Source: Udeniomyces pyricola (taxonomy: Eukaryota > Basidiomycota > Tremellomycetes > Cystofilobasidiales > Mrakiaceae). Taken from it: a DNA stretch of 64,000 bases. Below, in pieces: positions 42,676 to 55,379 of this stretch. The stretch is from the NCBI GenBank assembly GCA_039545295.1, contig BCIK01000008.1, positions 512,487 through 576,486 on the forward strand, written 5' to 3'. Below the pieces are notes generated by a model. That model saw only the letters and a list, made by a program, of their open reading frames with translations. It did not search any database and had not been told where the DNA came from. The first letter of the stretch is position 1, and the number at the start of each line of letters is the position of its first letter. The translations under genes were made by a program, and so were the position numbers.

Positions 42676-45600
42676 TCATCCCTCCGCCACGATCCCCGCC
42701 CCAACCGTCGTCTGCCCCTCCACCTTCTCCTTCTCCTGCTGACGACGCGACATGAGTTTCCCCTCCTCTTTCTCCTCCTCCTCTCCTCCTTTGGCGACGA
42801 CGGCCTCCTCTCGCTCCCGTTGGTGTTCCCGAATGAACGCAAATAGACTCGTGGTCCGATCTGACGACGAAGGCGACGACGCGAGCGTCACGAGTTTTTC
42901 TAGCAGCTGAACAAGGCAAAGGGGGATGAGGAAGGGAAGGGGAGGATGGGGAGGAAGGGGAGGATGGGGAGGATGGGGAGGATGGGGAGGAAAGGGGGGG
43001 GGGAGGAGGGAGAGATCAGAAAAGAGTCGACCAAAAACGAGGATGTTCAGGCTTGTTGTCCAAAAAATGAGAAAAAAAAAACTTTCTAACGAGCCCCCTC
43101 CAAAAAAAAAAGGAAACCCTCAGACGAAAGTAAGAAGGAAAAAAAAAGAGAAACAAAACACAAAGGAGGGCAGGGAGGAGGGGAGGTAGATGAAAGGAAA
43201 CATCTCGTCAAGGTTATAGAAGAAGAAGAAGAAAGAAAAAAACGAACCTTGTTCTGAGCGTTTTGCATCTCGTCCATTGCGTGGGCATAGCGTTCAGACT
43301 GACATAAGGGGGAGGTGGTGATTAGATTTCCAAACCCGAGAGAAGAGGACGTTTTTTCTCATCAGTGTCTGATACCGTGGGGACCAGAGGTGGAGGGGGA
43401 ACCCCTTGGCCTAGAGTGGGTTAAAAGGGAAAGGCGGAAAAGGGACGACGAACAGTGCTCTGGCTCACGCGCATCTGATCCATGGCTTCTAAGACTTGCT
43501 GTCTCGATCTGAGAAGACCCCCCCAAGAACAACAACAAACATGAGATGAAAGAAAAGAAAGATAATCTCAGTGAAGATGTCGGTGGACCAGCAGCAACCT
43601 ACCCCACAAACGTGTCATCAAAAAAAAAAATCTTTGATTTTTTTTTTAATTGAGAAAAGAAAGAAGAAGAAGAAAAAAAAAAAAGAGGAGAAAGACGTAC
43701 TCTTCCGATCGAGCTTTGGCCAACAGGATCTCGAGCTCTTTCGACTTCAAGATGGCTTCAAACTGTTGTTCACGAACCTCGTATTGCCGAAGGACGACTT
43801 TGAGTTTTTCTCGGATGCTATCCCCGTCGTTCCGTCCACCAAAGTCGAAAAGGAAGAAGAAGAAAAAGGGTGAATGGACAGGCAGGTCGTTTGGGTGGGA
43901 AGGTAGAGATAGGAGGGAGGGATCCGAGATGGGAGAGCAGGAGAAGAATGAAATATGGAGAGGATGAGTACGGACGCCAACACCAGCTATTAAGAAGCGA
44001 GCGAAAGAGCAAGGTTTTTCAAAAGGCTGCAGTTTGGGGGGGGGGCAAGAGATGTAGGAAATTTGGCTGGAAGGGGGGAAAGGGTATCGGAGCCAGCAAC
44101 GTACACACGATGAAAGACTTCCTGTAGGCCTCTTTTAGAGGGTTGGCGTTAAAACGATAGACACGTCAAGGAAGTGGGAGGAGACTTGTCAGCGATTGAA
44201 ATCTCATCTACAACACAGGATCCTTTCTACCTACACACTCCAATCCGTTTCTGAAAAGACAAAGAAGAAAAAAAAAGAAGAAAAGAAAAAACACCTCGCC
44301 TCCTCTATCCTTTCGACCAAAAATCAACTTACTCTTCCGCCGGCAAGTGTTTCCTCGTCACTCCCCCTTCTTCCTCATGCTTCTTACGTCTCTTAGCATC
44401 GCTCTCTCCATCTCTCTCGTTTCTCTGTTGGTGTTGTTGAACCTTGACGGCTTCCCTTCCTTCCTCCTCCAACCCTGTCAAATCACACAACTCTACCGCA
44501 ATCAACTCATCAGCTTCGTCCATGCCAAGCTCCTCGGGCGTCATATCGCTCTCCACGACCCGACCGGCATGAGTGAAGATGAACGTCGGCGTCGTCGACG
44601 ACGACGCAGACGAAGAAGGGTAAGCGTGAGGAGGCGTCGGTGGAAGTGGGATCATAGGAGGCGAATGAGGGTGGGAGGTAGAAGTGGTTGGAGTGGCCTT
44701 GCCTTTGCTTTTGGGTGGAAGGGGCGTAGAGGAAGCAGAGATGTTACTGGTGGGAATGGTGGTTGTGGTTGAAGGAGAAACCATGGGAGTCATACGTGTC
44801 GACCACGCAAGGAAAAGGCGAGACAGAGGTTTCGAACGCGAAACTTTAAAGTATAGCTAAAGAGATCCAAGAGGGGAAGGGGAGGGGGGGGGGAGGAGAC
44901 GGGGAAACAGAATTGTATCTCCAAATGATCAGTAACCGGTGTTCTGATACACGACTTGACAACACGAATTTAGGGGACGGGAGGCGAGGAAGAAGAGGAG
45001 TGTGAGAAGGGGGGGGGGGCGTTTCCTACTGACCTCAGCTCGACCTTTACAAACGACTTTGAGGATGAGGTCTCCCGTACCCGGCCCAGAAGCCGCCGAA
45101 AGAGGAAACGATCGACCAGGTCTCGACCGGACGGCTTTCACCTCTTGCTTGATCGACTCGATCTATTAGGGGAGCAAATTAGAGCCCATGTCGATTTGAT
45201 GAGTTTGTCCAAGAAAAGAAGAGGATTGTTTGTAGAGATAGTTGGAGAGTTAGAGAGAAAAGTGGGAGGAAAAGAAGGGGGAGAGGATATTGTACAGACC
45301 TCATCTCGGGCTTCCTCAACAAGGCCGGCAAGTTTCTTGGTCTCTTCCTGATTAACGGCAAGGGAGAAGAGGGTTACAATTCATTGGACCATAGATGAGA
45401 TGTGAGTAATGAAGCATCATGACGGCATGGTGTAAACAAACAACGTCAAGACTCGACTCATGAGGGATTAAAAACAAGAGACGTACCCTGAGCTTTTTGT
45501 TTTCCTATAATGCCAACCAAGACCGTACGTGTAGAGAGAGAGAGAGAGGAGGCAGGAGGAGAGTGGAGTAGACAAGGACACTCAGTCACCAATCTTCGTT

Positions 45601-46941
45601 CTCACGATCTGTCTAACCTCGCAAAGATCTAACCTTCTGAAGCTCTCTCGCCAGCTGTTCAAGCTTATTCCGGGCCGAGGTCGCCTTGTTAAGCGCTCCT
45701 TTAGCTGAAACGTCAGAATCAAGGTCGAAACGCGAACAGTGAGTCATTGGGGACGTTTCTACGGGAGTCCATCGAGAAAGGATACTCACCGACATCCTAG
45801 AAACAACGATCAGTTCACAACGGATTCACAGACGAAAGATCCAAAAGAGTTGTTACGTCAGATTTCAGAAATCCCCCGGTCCGCAAGCTGCTTTAGCACG
45901 TGCAAGGTGAGCCAGACTAGCAAAGAGGATGACCTGCAAAGGAGAATCCCACCGGAAAGATCAAGAAGAAAGAAGAAAAAGAACCTTGTCCTTGAGTAGC
46001 TTCCCCCTTTCTTGAACATGCACGCGCTCCTGCCGTCTCAGCTCTTGGAACTGTACGATCGCCCAAAATTCCATGGTCCAATTCGTCAGTCGGTCGTTCC
46101 AGTCAGTATCAATACCCAGATATGCCGAGTTAAGGGAGGAAAGACGTGAAAGGGACATGCGTACGAGTTCAATGTACTTGCCCTCCAAGTTGGCGTAGTC
46201 GGTCGACTCTTTGACCGATTTCCGTGCTTCGGCAGCTGAAAGGTTACAATCATGAGACACGGGGGTTCCAATAAGTTTAATCAACACATGATCTGTCAAG
46301 AATATCCAAGATGGGACGCTTGTTCCTGATGATCTCAACAGCATGGCAAACTGAGCTGCAACCTAATGGTCCCTTGATGCCTAGTCAATGGGACCCTGCT
46401 ACCGTTTGTTGTAACCGATTGCCAGACCTCTATCACACCTAGCTCCTTCCCCTTTCCAAGTTCTCAACCCTACACCAAAGCAACCGTCGTCCGGTGTATA
46501 TCAAATCCCTACTGTCAGACACTCACAAGCTTTCTTCTCTTCCTCTTCTTCCCCTTGTTCGACTTCTTCCAACGCCTGGATTCTCGCCTGGACGCTCTCG
46601 TACAACATGAACGAATCCTTTGTAACCCCTATACTCTGGGTACTACTCCCTCCTCCACTGGGCGTTCCTCGAGAGCTTGATCGGGCGGGCGAGGAAGCTG
46701 CCGGAGACCCCGAGGCGGGTGTCGTCGTCGTCGTCGTCGCCGCCGCGGCAGCGGTGTGTTTGAGTACGGACGGTTTCAAGTTGGGCGACGTCGAGGTGGA
46801 GTGATGGGGAGTGGAAAGTCCGGTCGACGTTGTCGAAGAAGGATTAGATGCGTGGGAGGAGATGGAAGGGAGAGATGGGGAGGGGTTGATGGGGGATGAA
46901 GAAGAGGAGGATGAAGAGGCTGCCATCGGAATAGCCGGCAT
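42676..46941 (-). CDS. Coiled-coil protein with taxilin-like segments around a SUMO-like domain, ~600 aa
   Basis: Fourteen minus-strand exons close in phase: 46941-46527, 46235-46165, 46050-45985, 45796-45790 (7 nt), 45704-45634, 45504-45487, 45347-45300, 45162-45034, 44856-44333, 44121-44107, 43817-43701, 43508-43469, 43298-43248 and 42906-42676. After a Ser/Ala-rich start, a coil includes SARNKLEQLARELQKENKKL, closely like the taxilin motif 'KLE-LCRELQ-NK'. Then comes a SUMO/Rad60-SLD-like fold: GDLILKVVCKGRAE, LYFKVSRSKPLSRLF, a ~70-residue Ser/Pro/Thr insert, and FIFTHAGRVVESDMTPEELG. The coil resumes with REKLKVVLRQYEVREQQFEA and SKELEILLAKARSEE, again taxilin-like. Taxilins bind syntaxins. 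SLD domains act in SUMO pathways. The combination is unusual and the function unknown. If two genes are fused by my splicing, the break would be at 44331, where a stop sits on the donor. Confidence 0.6.
42939..42992. repeat. 9-bp GGGGAGGAT/A minisatellite, six copies
   Basis: Six uninterrupted 9-bp units (GGGGAGGAT or GGGGAGGAA) lie in the last intron (42907-43247) of the coiled-coil gene, on the strand opposite to its transcript sense. Runs of four G's spaced by five bases fit the classic G-quadruplex pattern. In the transcript the tract is C/T-rich and could extend the polypyrimidine region. Confidence 0.85.
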
Positions 46942-47466
46942 GGCCTTGATATTAGGGCGTCGGGGCTAGAGGTGTTTTGAAGGAGAGTGATCGGCGAGGG
47001 CGTGGAGGAAAAGCGAAGGTTGACGGAGAAAAGGGTAGGGATGGATGGGGTTGTTCTGTATGGGTGGGTGGGTGTGTGATGTGATGTGATGTGATGAGGA
47101 TAATGCTAGGATGATGAGTGCACTGAAGGGAAGGAGGTATAGGCGTAGACGACTGGCCGATGTACGGAGGGAGGGAAGCTAACACTTGGCCGACATGAGC
47201 TGCAAACGAGAGGTTCACTCGAACGACGCGACCAGCTGTCGTGTCAACCAACCAGCCGCCACTCCATCGTCATCGACCACCATATAGATGAATATCACTA
47301 TCGTACACTCATGTCTCACTGCTCTCATCCATTCATCAAAGAGGCACCACCGTTCAGCTTCCACTATCAAATCGACCCATTCATCATCAATCACACCCTT
47401 CATGCATGATCCATCCAAATCCAATCGTCATTATCCATCCTTCACTTAAGCCCCCAATCCATCTCA
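46942..47466. other. Intergenic, 525 bp
   Basis: This separates the start of the coiled-coil gene from the 3' end of MDM31, both on the minus strand. It holds a GTGATGTGATGTGATG tandem (about 47077-47095) and no gene that I can support. Confidence 0.45.
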
Positions 47467-50400
47467 TCAAATCCCCCCTTCACCCGCCGTCGTAGCCAAC
47501 CCAAAGTCCCTTCCTTGCAATACCGCCGTCCTCACCGCGCTCACAATCATCTCCGCCGTCATCTGGAGCGACCAAACCCCGACGGCCTTCATCCTCTGCG
47601 TGTTGGCCGACTGGGACGTCACATGATGTGCGAGAGCAGAATACACTTGGTTCGACGTCGCATCCAGCAGTCCGGCTGGTAAAGAGAGAGTCCATCGGAT
47701 GAACAGAGAAAGCAAGGAAGATGATTTAATGCACAGAACAGAAAGGGAGAGCGGACCAAAATTCAGATAAGAGACGTCCAAGAGAGGATAAGCTACTCAC
47801 TTTCAAAGGGCTGAATAGGAAACAGAATGGACCGGCCGGACAAAAGCGAGATGAGAAAAGAAGAATGACCAAAGGTGGAACACAGCGAACGAACACAAAT
47901 ATCAATCACAAAGGCTCATCCAGAACCAAGACAAGGAACGGAAAGACGCTTACGGTCCAGGAACCATCGAACTCGCTCAGATCTTGCACGACACGGCATT
48001 GAATCGGAAGGAGGGTTCGGTTGGCACTACAACGCGCGAAGAGGAAGACATGATACACGATGAAGAGTTCAGTATGGACATGTGCTTCACTCGCATCCAG
48101 CTCGGAACGCGTTTGGTCAGAAGGGTGAGAAGAAGAAGGCAGAGAAGGAGAAAGAAAAAAAAAAAAAAGAAAGAAGACAAGACGCACTTGATGAACGCGA
48201 CGATCGGTCTAATGAGAGCCGAATTGACATAACTCAACTCTCCCGTTCGGAACGGGACGGCCGCCTTGAGGTCTCTGAACCGCAAGTCGATATCCATGAC
48301 GACCTCCCTCGCCATCTCCTGTTCGCTCTTCTTGCCCAACATAAGCTCCCTCCAGTTGCTCACTTCAGGCGCGACCAATGCCGGCTTCCCCAAAGGTCGT
48401 TGACCCGGGTTGATAACCTCCCTCGACTTGGCCGAACCCCCGATGCTGCCGATACCACCCTTCGCTTCGGAAGCCGTCGGTGGGAACGTCGGGGAAGGCG
48501 TCGTCGAGGACGACGACGCAATCTCTTGCACGTTGTCAATGATTTCAGAGAGGACGGAGGTGAAATCGACGTCGTCGTCTGGATGACGAGGAAATTTGAT
48601 GTCGATTACGCCGTCAAGCTTGCCAGCAGTGATCCAAGCGAGTGGACCCGTCGTCGTGGCGCCTTGCAAATGGTCGATAGGCAAACCATCGATTCGCATA
48701 CGGGCCTGGTCGAAAAGAAGAAAGGGCGGGCACGTAATTTCGATCCAAAACAACTCGAAAGTCAGCAGATGCACACAACAAAGACCCAAAGAACCAGTCA
48801 GAAAAAAAAAGAAAGAGAGGAAACGTGTCCAGAATGGTCTCAAAACAGCGGCAAACGAAGAGAGTTAGAAAAGAAGAGATAAAAGGGAATCGCACCATTT
48901 TAGTCCATTTACCGTCTTTCTCGTCCTCTCCCATCGTCTTGCCGATTCGTTGAGGTTTGTGGAGTGAGAAGAGGCAGTTGTCATATTGGCCCGTGATGGA
49001 CTCGGCAGACTGGTCATCATACGCCCAGAAAAAAAACAGACATAGGGACAAGGAGAAGAGAAAAAAGAAAAAAGGTAGATAACGCGTCAGGTGGTTGGAC
49101 AGATAGACATGACAGCTGTGGGAGCAGCGATAAGAACTCTCTCTACAGCAAGCAAGACACCAAGTCCCATCGAAAACAATCACAACAACAGGTGACAGCA
49201 CATACAAGAACGTCGAGGAAGAGCCATTTCTTCCTGAACTTGCCCAGATCGGCCTTGAAGATGCTAACGTTGTATGGCCGAAACCCGCCCGGCTGATACA
49301 CAGTACACAAGAGGTCCTCGACCTGAAGCGAGTCTAAATTGAACGAGCCATCTCCGGGTTGAACAGGATGGCGCCATTCGGACGGGATCCAAGGGCAGTC
49401 CGGGTCCCACGTGACAGAGCGGCGATCTGCAAAGAAGATAAAGGAAAAAAGGACATGACAGAAAAGAATGAGGACGCGTCACGACAGCGAGTGAAACCCA
49501 GCAGAGGACCAAGACAGATGTCTAACACGCACCAACGACGCCTCTCACACCGCGCACGACTGCTTTCTTGACGAGTCCTTCTCCATTCAGCCAGCTCATG
49601 AAGCTCAGCGTGACATCGATGGAGTCCACGTTGAGGTCAAACATGGAGTAGTTGGTGTCTTCCTTTTCCTCATCTTCGTCCGACTCCTCCTCGAGCAAGG
49701 GCGAAATGATGGCTTCGCCATTGTCATCCAGCAACTGATGCGTTGACTCAAATGTCGGATGATGGGTCGTCTTGTAAGAGTGACCAACCGGTCGACGAGA
49801 GATGAAGACGTTGCGAAGGGATATGGTGGACTGAAGCAAGTTTGGTACTAGGGCCGACTCGAAGCTAAGAAAATGGAGAACAGGACAGTCGAGATCCGTG
49901 CAAACAGCATGAGCTAGAAGATTCATGATACCCTCGCAGGACACACGATGCCCAGGATTGTGACATACATGACGGTAATGCCCGATCCAGAAGTGAAGTA
50001 ATCGGAGAGCATGCGAGCAATGTGATCTGGCGAAAGGGACCGAGCACGCAAGAGAGCAATTATCGGAGGGTAAGCAAAGATCTCCTCTCTCCCGAGTCTT
50101 GACTCGTCAAAGGAGGTGAACTTACCCTGCATGCTCAGACTATTGGCCGTGAGAAGGACCATGCCGAGAAACGTCGTCGTCCCAAGGACGAGCCAACCGA
50201 GGTTCCCGATGAGCACCCAGCTCGCGACCGCGCTCCATTCGTCCGGGCCAAACTTGCGGAACCCACGGATAGTGAACCATTTCCACCGAATCCTTAGCCT
50301 TTGAAACCACGAGTCAGTCAGCTTGAGAAGGTCTGCCTTTGTCGGACGTTTATGTGGGTCAGATAGATGCGAGGCAGGGAGGAGAGCTGCGAGGCGACGG

Positions 50401-51370
50401 AGAGATGACGGGTAGGTCTTGAGAAGGGCTAGGAAAGAGGGATGTGGGGCCAGTGGATCTGAGATTGATCCTTCTGGATCTTGGTCTGGTGGCGAGATGT
50501 AGAATGGCTCGGTTGGTATTGTGGATGATGATGATGACGTTGGATCGGGCGGCAGTGGTGGCAAGGACAGGTCGACAGGCTTGGTCGCCTCAGGTATAGG
50601 AATGATAGGAAGGAGAGGTGATTTCGGTGGGGAGGGTGATAAATGGGTTTTTGGGGCGCCAGCTGGCGAGGCATGGTCGGAGTCCTTTGGTCGGTTCAGA
50701 TGAGAAGAAGAAGACGAGAAGAAGCGAATAGATCCGTTGGCGGTCAGAGAAGGTGGGAAGGAGGGTGAGCGATGAGTGGAATGCTTCGAGATCGCTTGCT
50801 TGCGGAAGAAGCTTTGGACGATCGCGTATCGGTCTATCGTCGCTATCCTATAGAGAGGAACATGGCGTAGAAAAAGGATCAAGTCAACCAAAAAATCGGG
50901 TCAGTCTCGGGACGCGTCGGAAGGAGGCTTGGAAGCGGACGACAGGAAGCGCCAAAGCAAGGAAGCCCAAGAAGTATAGTCGCGTTCGCTGCTTAACTAG
51001 AAGCTTAATCTCTCATGACTAGGATGGTCTCGATGATAGCTGACGTGCAGCCATGGTCAAAAGATGGTCTGAGCATCAACGTGATTCCAAGGGATCGACA
51101 CGCGTCCACCGAGCTGCTCCACGACGGCTCCACCTGCCAAAAGCCTAGCCCCCGGTTTCGAGCCAGGCATCCGTACATGGTGACTTTGGATCCAAGATGC
51201 AGCTCAACAGTACCAACAGAAAGCAGGTAGGGATGACTAGTGTCTAAGCATACACACCTTGGGATCGGGCTTTGACTCGAAGTCGTCCGGCAAGCATCCT
51301 TGGATGAACGGCCGAGGGATTTTGAGAGAAAGGAACCGAGAGACCTTGGGGACATATTTGGATGAGGCAA
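47467..51370 (-). CDS. MDM31: Mitochondrial inner-membrane protein MDM31/MDM32
   Basis: Minus-strand exons are 51370-51258, 50847-50126, 50026-49969, 49864-49533, 49426-49206, 49009-48896, 48705-48188, 48026-47954, 47810-47801 (10 nt) and 47675-47467, giving 789 aa. The N-terminus (SPRSLGSFLSKSLGRSS) is Arg/Ser-rich without acidic residues, like a mitochondrial presequence. A membrane helix follows WSAVASWVLIGNLGWLVLGT. Conserved blocks are FESALVPNLLQSTISLRNV, FISRRP, FDLNVDSIDVTLSFMSWL, GLVKKAVVRGVRGVVDRRSV, NVSIFKADLGKFRKKWL, DGLPIDHLQG and FDGSWT. Mdm31 and Mdm32 keep mitochondrial shape and nucleoids near the inner membrane, support phospholipid homeostasis, and were later placed among bridge-like lipid-transfer-related proteins. 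Intron 1 is 410 nt, so an extra leader exon cannot be excluded. Confidence 0.9.
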
Positions 51371-52564
51371 CGTCGAGGATGGTGAGGCGATCGGGATGAA
51401 GTGTTGGGTGACGAGGAGAAAAAAGTGATGAGTCGGGTGGGGCTACCGAGGGAGACCGGGACTGTCGACTGCTGAAGCTGATGGTGGCGTAAGTGGAGGA
51501 TGGAGGAATCTGATGAGATGGTCCGTGTTTCGTCCATGCACACTGTTCATGGCAACCACCAATTCTAATTTATTGGGATTTTATCTACACAGCCGCTTGT
51601 GCTGTCTAATCTCTCATCTTTTCTCCCTTACTTTTGAATTTTTCATCGACAGTCCAAGACGTTGACGTTGGATCTTGTCAAAGTCAAGAGATCAAGGATT
51701 ATCATGAAGGTGATAGAGAAAAGGACAGAAAGAAACAGAGAGACGAGAAATTATTCTAAGAACATGGAATGGAACAGGATGGGAGGTGATTAGATCGAGG
51801 GGATCATTTCTCTCCTTTCTTTGAGTTTGTATGGCTGGAACAAGACAGTCCAAAAAATTGCCCGAATTGGAACAGAACACAATGGGAAAAAATGAAACGT
51901 TCCAAACGAGTAAGGCAAGGGTTCGAAGGCGTGAGTGGGAGTGAGAGTAAGAGTGAGAATAAGAATAAGAATGAGAGTTAGGAAGCAGAAACCACTGCGA
52001 AAAGAAAGGCCTTCTCATACCCTCCACCGAGCGTATGCCCGCCCCCTCGTTTGCTCGCGGCGTCTAGCCCGAGATTTTCTGTTCTTCTCTTGCCTTCTGG
52101 TGTTGTTCCATATCGATACGAGCCAGTCAGTACACCAGAATGGCACGTGCCGGCTCAACGAGAACGACACAATCAGGAGCTGATCCACCCAGACGCGAGA
52201 CGTCCAGACATCATGCATCATGTGTACATGTGGCCAGTGCGAAGTCGGTTACTCACTTATTCCGGACGCGTCCAAACGATAACATCACTTTTGGTAGCAC
52301 AAATATTCATCTGCCCAACGGATTCAACAAAAACTTCATTAGTCCCGTCACATCTACAATCTCATCATGTGTGATGCAGCTGCTGAAGAATCACGTTGCA
52401 TAACTAGTCGCTTCATCATCGATCACGCACGCATCATGCACACCTCCGACGACGCGAATTGAGTTACATGAGTTGGCTTCACTCATCATCATCGTCTTCC
52501 GACCCCATCCTCGCCCTTTCACTCGCCCCCTCCTTCCAACTTTACCGTCCGTACCACTCTACTC
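51371..52564. other. Divergent intergenic, 1.2 kb
   Basis: MDM31 and TLS1 diverge from this spacer. It includes a GAGTGAGAGTAAGAATAAG-type purine repeat (51927-51976) and otherwise mixed sequence. ORFs up to ~110 codons occur on both strands, but none has conserved motifs or splice support. I see no tRNA. Confidence 0.45.
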
Positions 52565-54595
52565 ATGTTTAAGAAACGCACCCGCCCAGCGAGCATCCGA
52601 TCCAAGGACACGCCCCCTTCGCTTCCTGCTCCTTCCGATGATCCCTCCACAAGTGGCACGTCCTCACTCGACGTGATCACCGCCTCCTCCTCTAACTTGC
52701 CAACGAGTGCCTCATCATCATCATCATCATCATCGGATCCTCTCGTCAAAGGACAAGACGTTCCATCAACACAAACCCAAGGCGACTCGTCTCTAGGTCC
52801 ACCCACGGTCGCACCTGACAATAATGACGACGACGACGACGAGCCTTCTGTCGGCGCGACGATCCAAGACCTTCTCTCTCTTCGACGCCTACGAAAGCAA
52901 GCTGAAGGGCTCGATTTGGAGAAACTGAACCGCGGTGAAGTTAGGAGACGTAAGAAGAAAGCTGTTGTTGCTGCTGCTGCGGAGGACGGTGGGGAGGACG
53001 AGGAGGAGGATGATGGACTGGAGTACACGGCCGATGGGAACCAGGTTGGGTTGAGAGCTGGTAAGGGAAAGGAGAGAGAGGAAATTGAGTGAGTTCACTT
53101 CTTTTCTGGCTGGTATAGCTTGTGAAGGAGAGTTTCAGGTTAAGGCCAGAGGAAAGAGAGACGACGAGACTCAGAACAAGGGTTTGTGGCGAGGGAATGA
53201 GAGCAGGGCAGAGAATGCATGTACGCGAGAGGACGTGTGTCGGTTCAACATCACGACGCGTAGCAAGGTACTCATTCATCGCTATTTTGTTCATCTCTTC
53301 ATCTCAGAGGTGACGATGCGTCTGCTCGCATGAAGCGTCTTATGAAAGCCTCCAACTTTACTCAACAAACCAACGCGCTCGACGTCGACAAGCACATGTA
53401 CGTTGTCCATCTTGTCCATATATATATATATATCGCTCTGTTCCTTTCACTTCCCCCTTCTTACCTATTCGTAATGCGCTGTTGTCTGAAACCAAATTCT
53501 TCTTTGCTCGTCTATTCAGGATGGCCTATATCGAAGCCGAGCTCGCGAAGCGTCGCGGTGGTAATGGTCCGGCCGATGCCGCCGCGGCCGCTGCCAGCGA
53601 GCAACAAGCGAATCAAGCAGCCTTTGTCGACCCCCAAGAAGAGCTTTACGCCATCGCAGAGCAATACAGGAACGAACAGAGAGAGAAGGCAAAAGGAGAG
53701 GATGACGATGGAGGAAACGTCATGAACTCGATGGCTATGCTGACAGCTAGTGAGTGGATAAGGAATTTATGTCTCTGAGATTTTGTTTGGTCGGAGATCA
53801 GTGGAAAGAGGCCGGATGGAAGGAGCGAGGAGAAGATATCTTCCTTTTCGTTTTTTTTTTTTTTTTTGTTTTTGAAAAAATCTTCCTAGAAATTGAATCG
53901 TGAACGAAATTAGATGCTAACGTTTCGAACCCATTCAAACTTCTTTCCCGTCCCTTCCAGTTCCCGAAGTGGATCTCGGCATGGAGTATGTCTCTTTCCT
54001 TGCATCACATCTTCTTACTCTCACCCTCAAATTGCATCTATCTTCCTTTCCATGCTCACAATCATCTCCCTTGCCCTCTTTCTCTTTCTCTGTACACAGC
54101 AATCGACTGAAGAACATTGAGGACACCGAGAAGGCGAAGCGTCTTATGCTCGAAGCCCGGAAGAAGCAGCAGATCCCAACAGAGGCAGAGAATGACTTTG
54201 CCGCCGCTCGATGTACGATTCTTTTCTCTTCTTCTTCTTCTTCTTTTTTTTTCTGCTCCTTCTTTCTGGAATGGAAAAGGAAAGAGAAACTTCCTTGGAA
54301 TTTGATCCCAACCCCTGTTCTTTCTTTCTTTTTGTCTTATGCTTTCTCGGGATTTCCTAACTTTCCCCTCTCTTTTCTTCCTCTTCTGTCCCCCTTCCCC
54401 CCTTCTTCAGTCTACCGTCCTCACGCGCGTATTCAATCGGACCACCACGCGCTCCAAGAAGCCAAACGAGCCGCCCAAGGTCTCCCCCCAACGAACCCCA
54501 AGCGACACCAACATGGCGGACCCGGAGGACGGAAACCCGAGATGGCAACAGACGATTTGGTCATGGAGAGGTTCAAGAAGAGGATGAGGAAGTGA
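52565..54595 (+). CDS. TLS1/C9orf78 (HCA59) splicing-associated protein
   Basis: Exons are 52565-53088, 53308-53397, 53520-53749, 53961-53985 (25 nt), 54100-54212 and 54411-54595, giving 388 aa. It opens with MFKKRTRPASIRS, a basic start typical of the family. Landmarks are LRKQAEGLDLEKLNRGE, FTQQTNALDVDKHMMAYIE, QEELYAIAEQYRNE, IPEVDLGMDNRLKNIEDTE and the tail KRLMLEARKK ... FYRPHARIQ. Fission yeast Tls1 works with Brr2 in the U5 snRNP and affects splicing of telomere and heterochromatin factors. Human C9orf78 also binds BRR2. The central Ser run and acidic patches are disordered. Recognition rests on the EVDLG(I/M) and KNIE-TE motifs, which I consider diagnostic. Confidence 0.85.
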
Positions 54596-55379
54596 GCGAA
54601 AGGATGAAACCAAAGGGGGAAAAGAAAGAAAGGAGAAGAAGGAGAGAGGAGAGGGTGTTTGTTCTTTGTTCCTTGTTCTTTTCTTTTTAAGGGGGATGAA
54701 ATGGGGTGGAAGGTGTTATGTATGCGGTGAATGTATCTTGTTTGGTTGTGAGAATGAGGGAAATATCTATGATCTTGTGGAGAAGGGGGGGGGGAGGGCG
54801 AGGTATCAGGAGGAGAGTGAAAAGATGCAATCAAGAGTTCAGTACCAATGGTGGGGAAGGATGAAAAAGAAGCAGGTAGGAGAAAAATAGATCCCGAATG
54901 AAACTCGACATCTGTGATGAACGTCATGAGCAGGTCGCGACACCCTCTTCTTCTTGCAGACTCAACCTGCAAGTCCATGATACGCTGCAGCTTGAGCGAT
55001 ATATATATGCCCAAGGCCTCGCCAAAGTCAACGTGAATGGGTAGGATGATCAGTGAGTGCACCAAGAGCGAGAGACGCGGTACGCGTGTACGTGGGCTCC
55101 GTCAATGCTGTACTACTATGGGTATAAGTCCATACTAGGCTACAAGCGTTAGTTTCGCTCTTCTAGAAGATATCGATAAGATAGGTCATGAATGCAGTCG
55201 ATCCGAGTCAGGACGAGTAGAAGGAAAAAAAGAGAGAAAACCTCGCATAAGCCGAGTTGAGTTATCTGGTCATCCATTGCATCAAATCGACGCGACCCAA
55301 AGATTCCTCCCACCTAGTCTCTCCGTTGCCCTTTCATCCTCTCTCTCATCCTCCCAAGAGTTCAATCATATCCTACTAC
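54596..55379. other. Convergent intergenic, 784 bp
   Basis: TLS1 and the COA3-like gene converge. The stretch is purine-rich after the TLS1 stop and contains a G9 run (54786-54795) and a GATATATATATG (55000). I find no gene. Confidence 0.45.
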
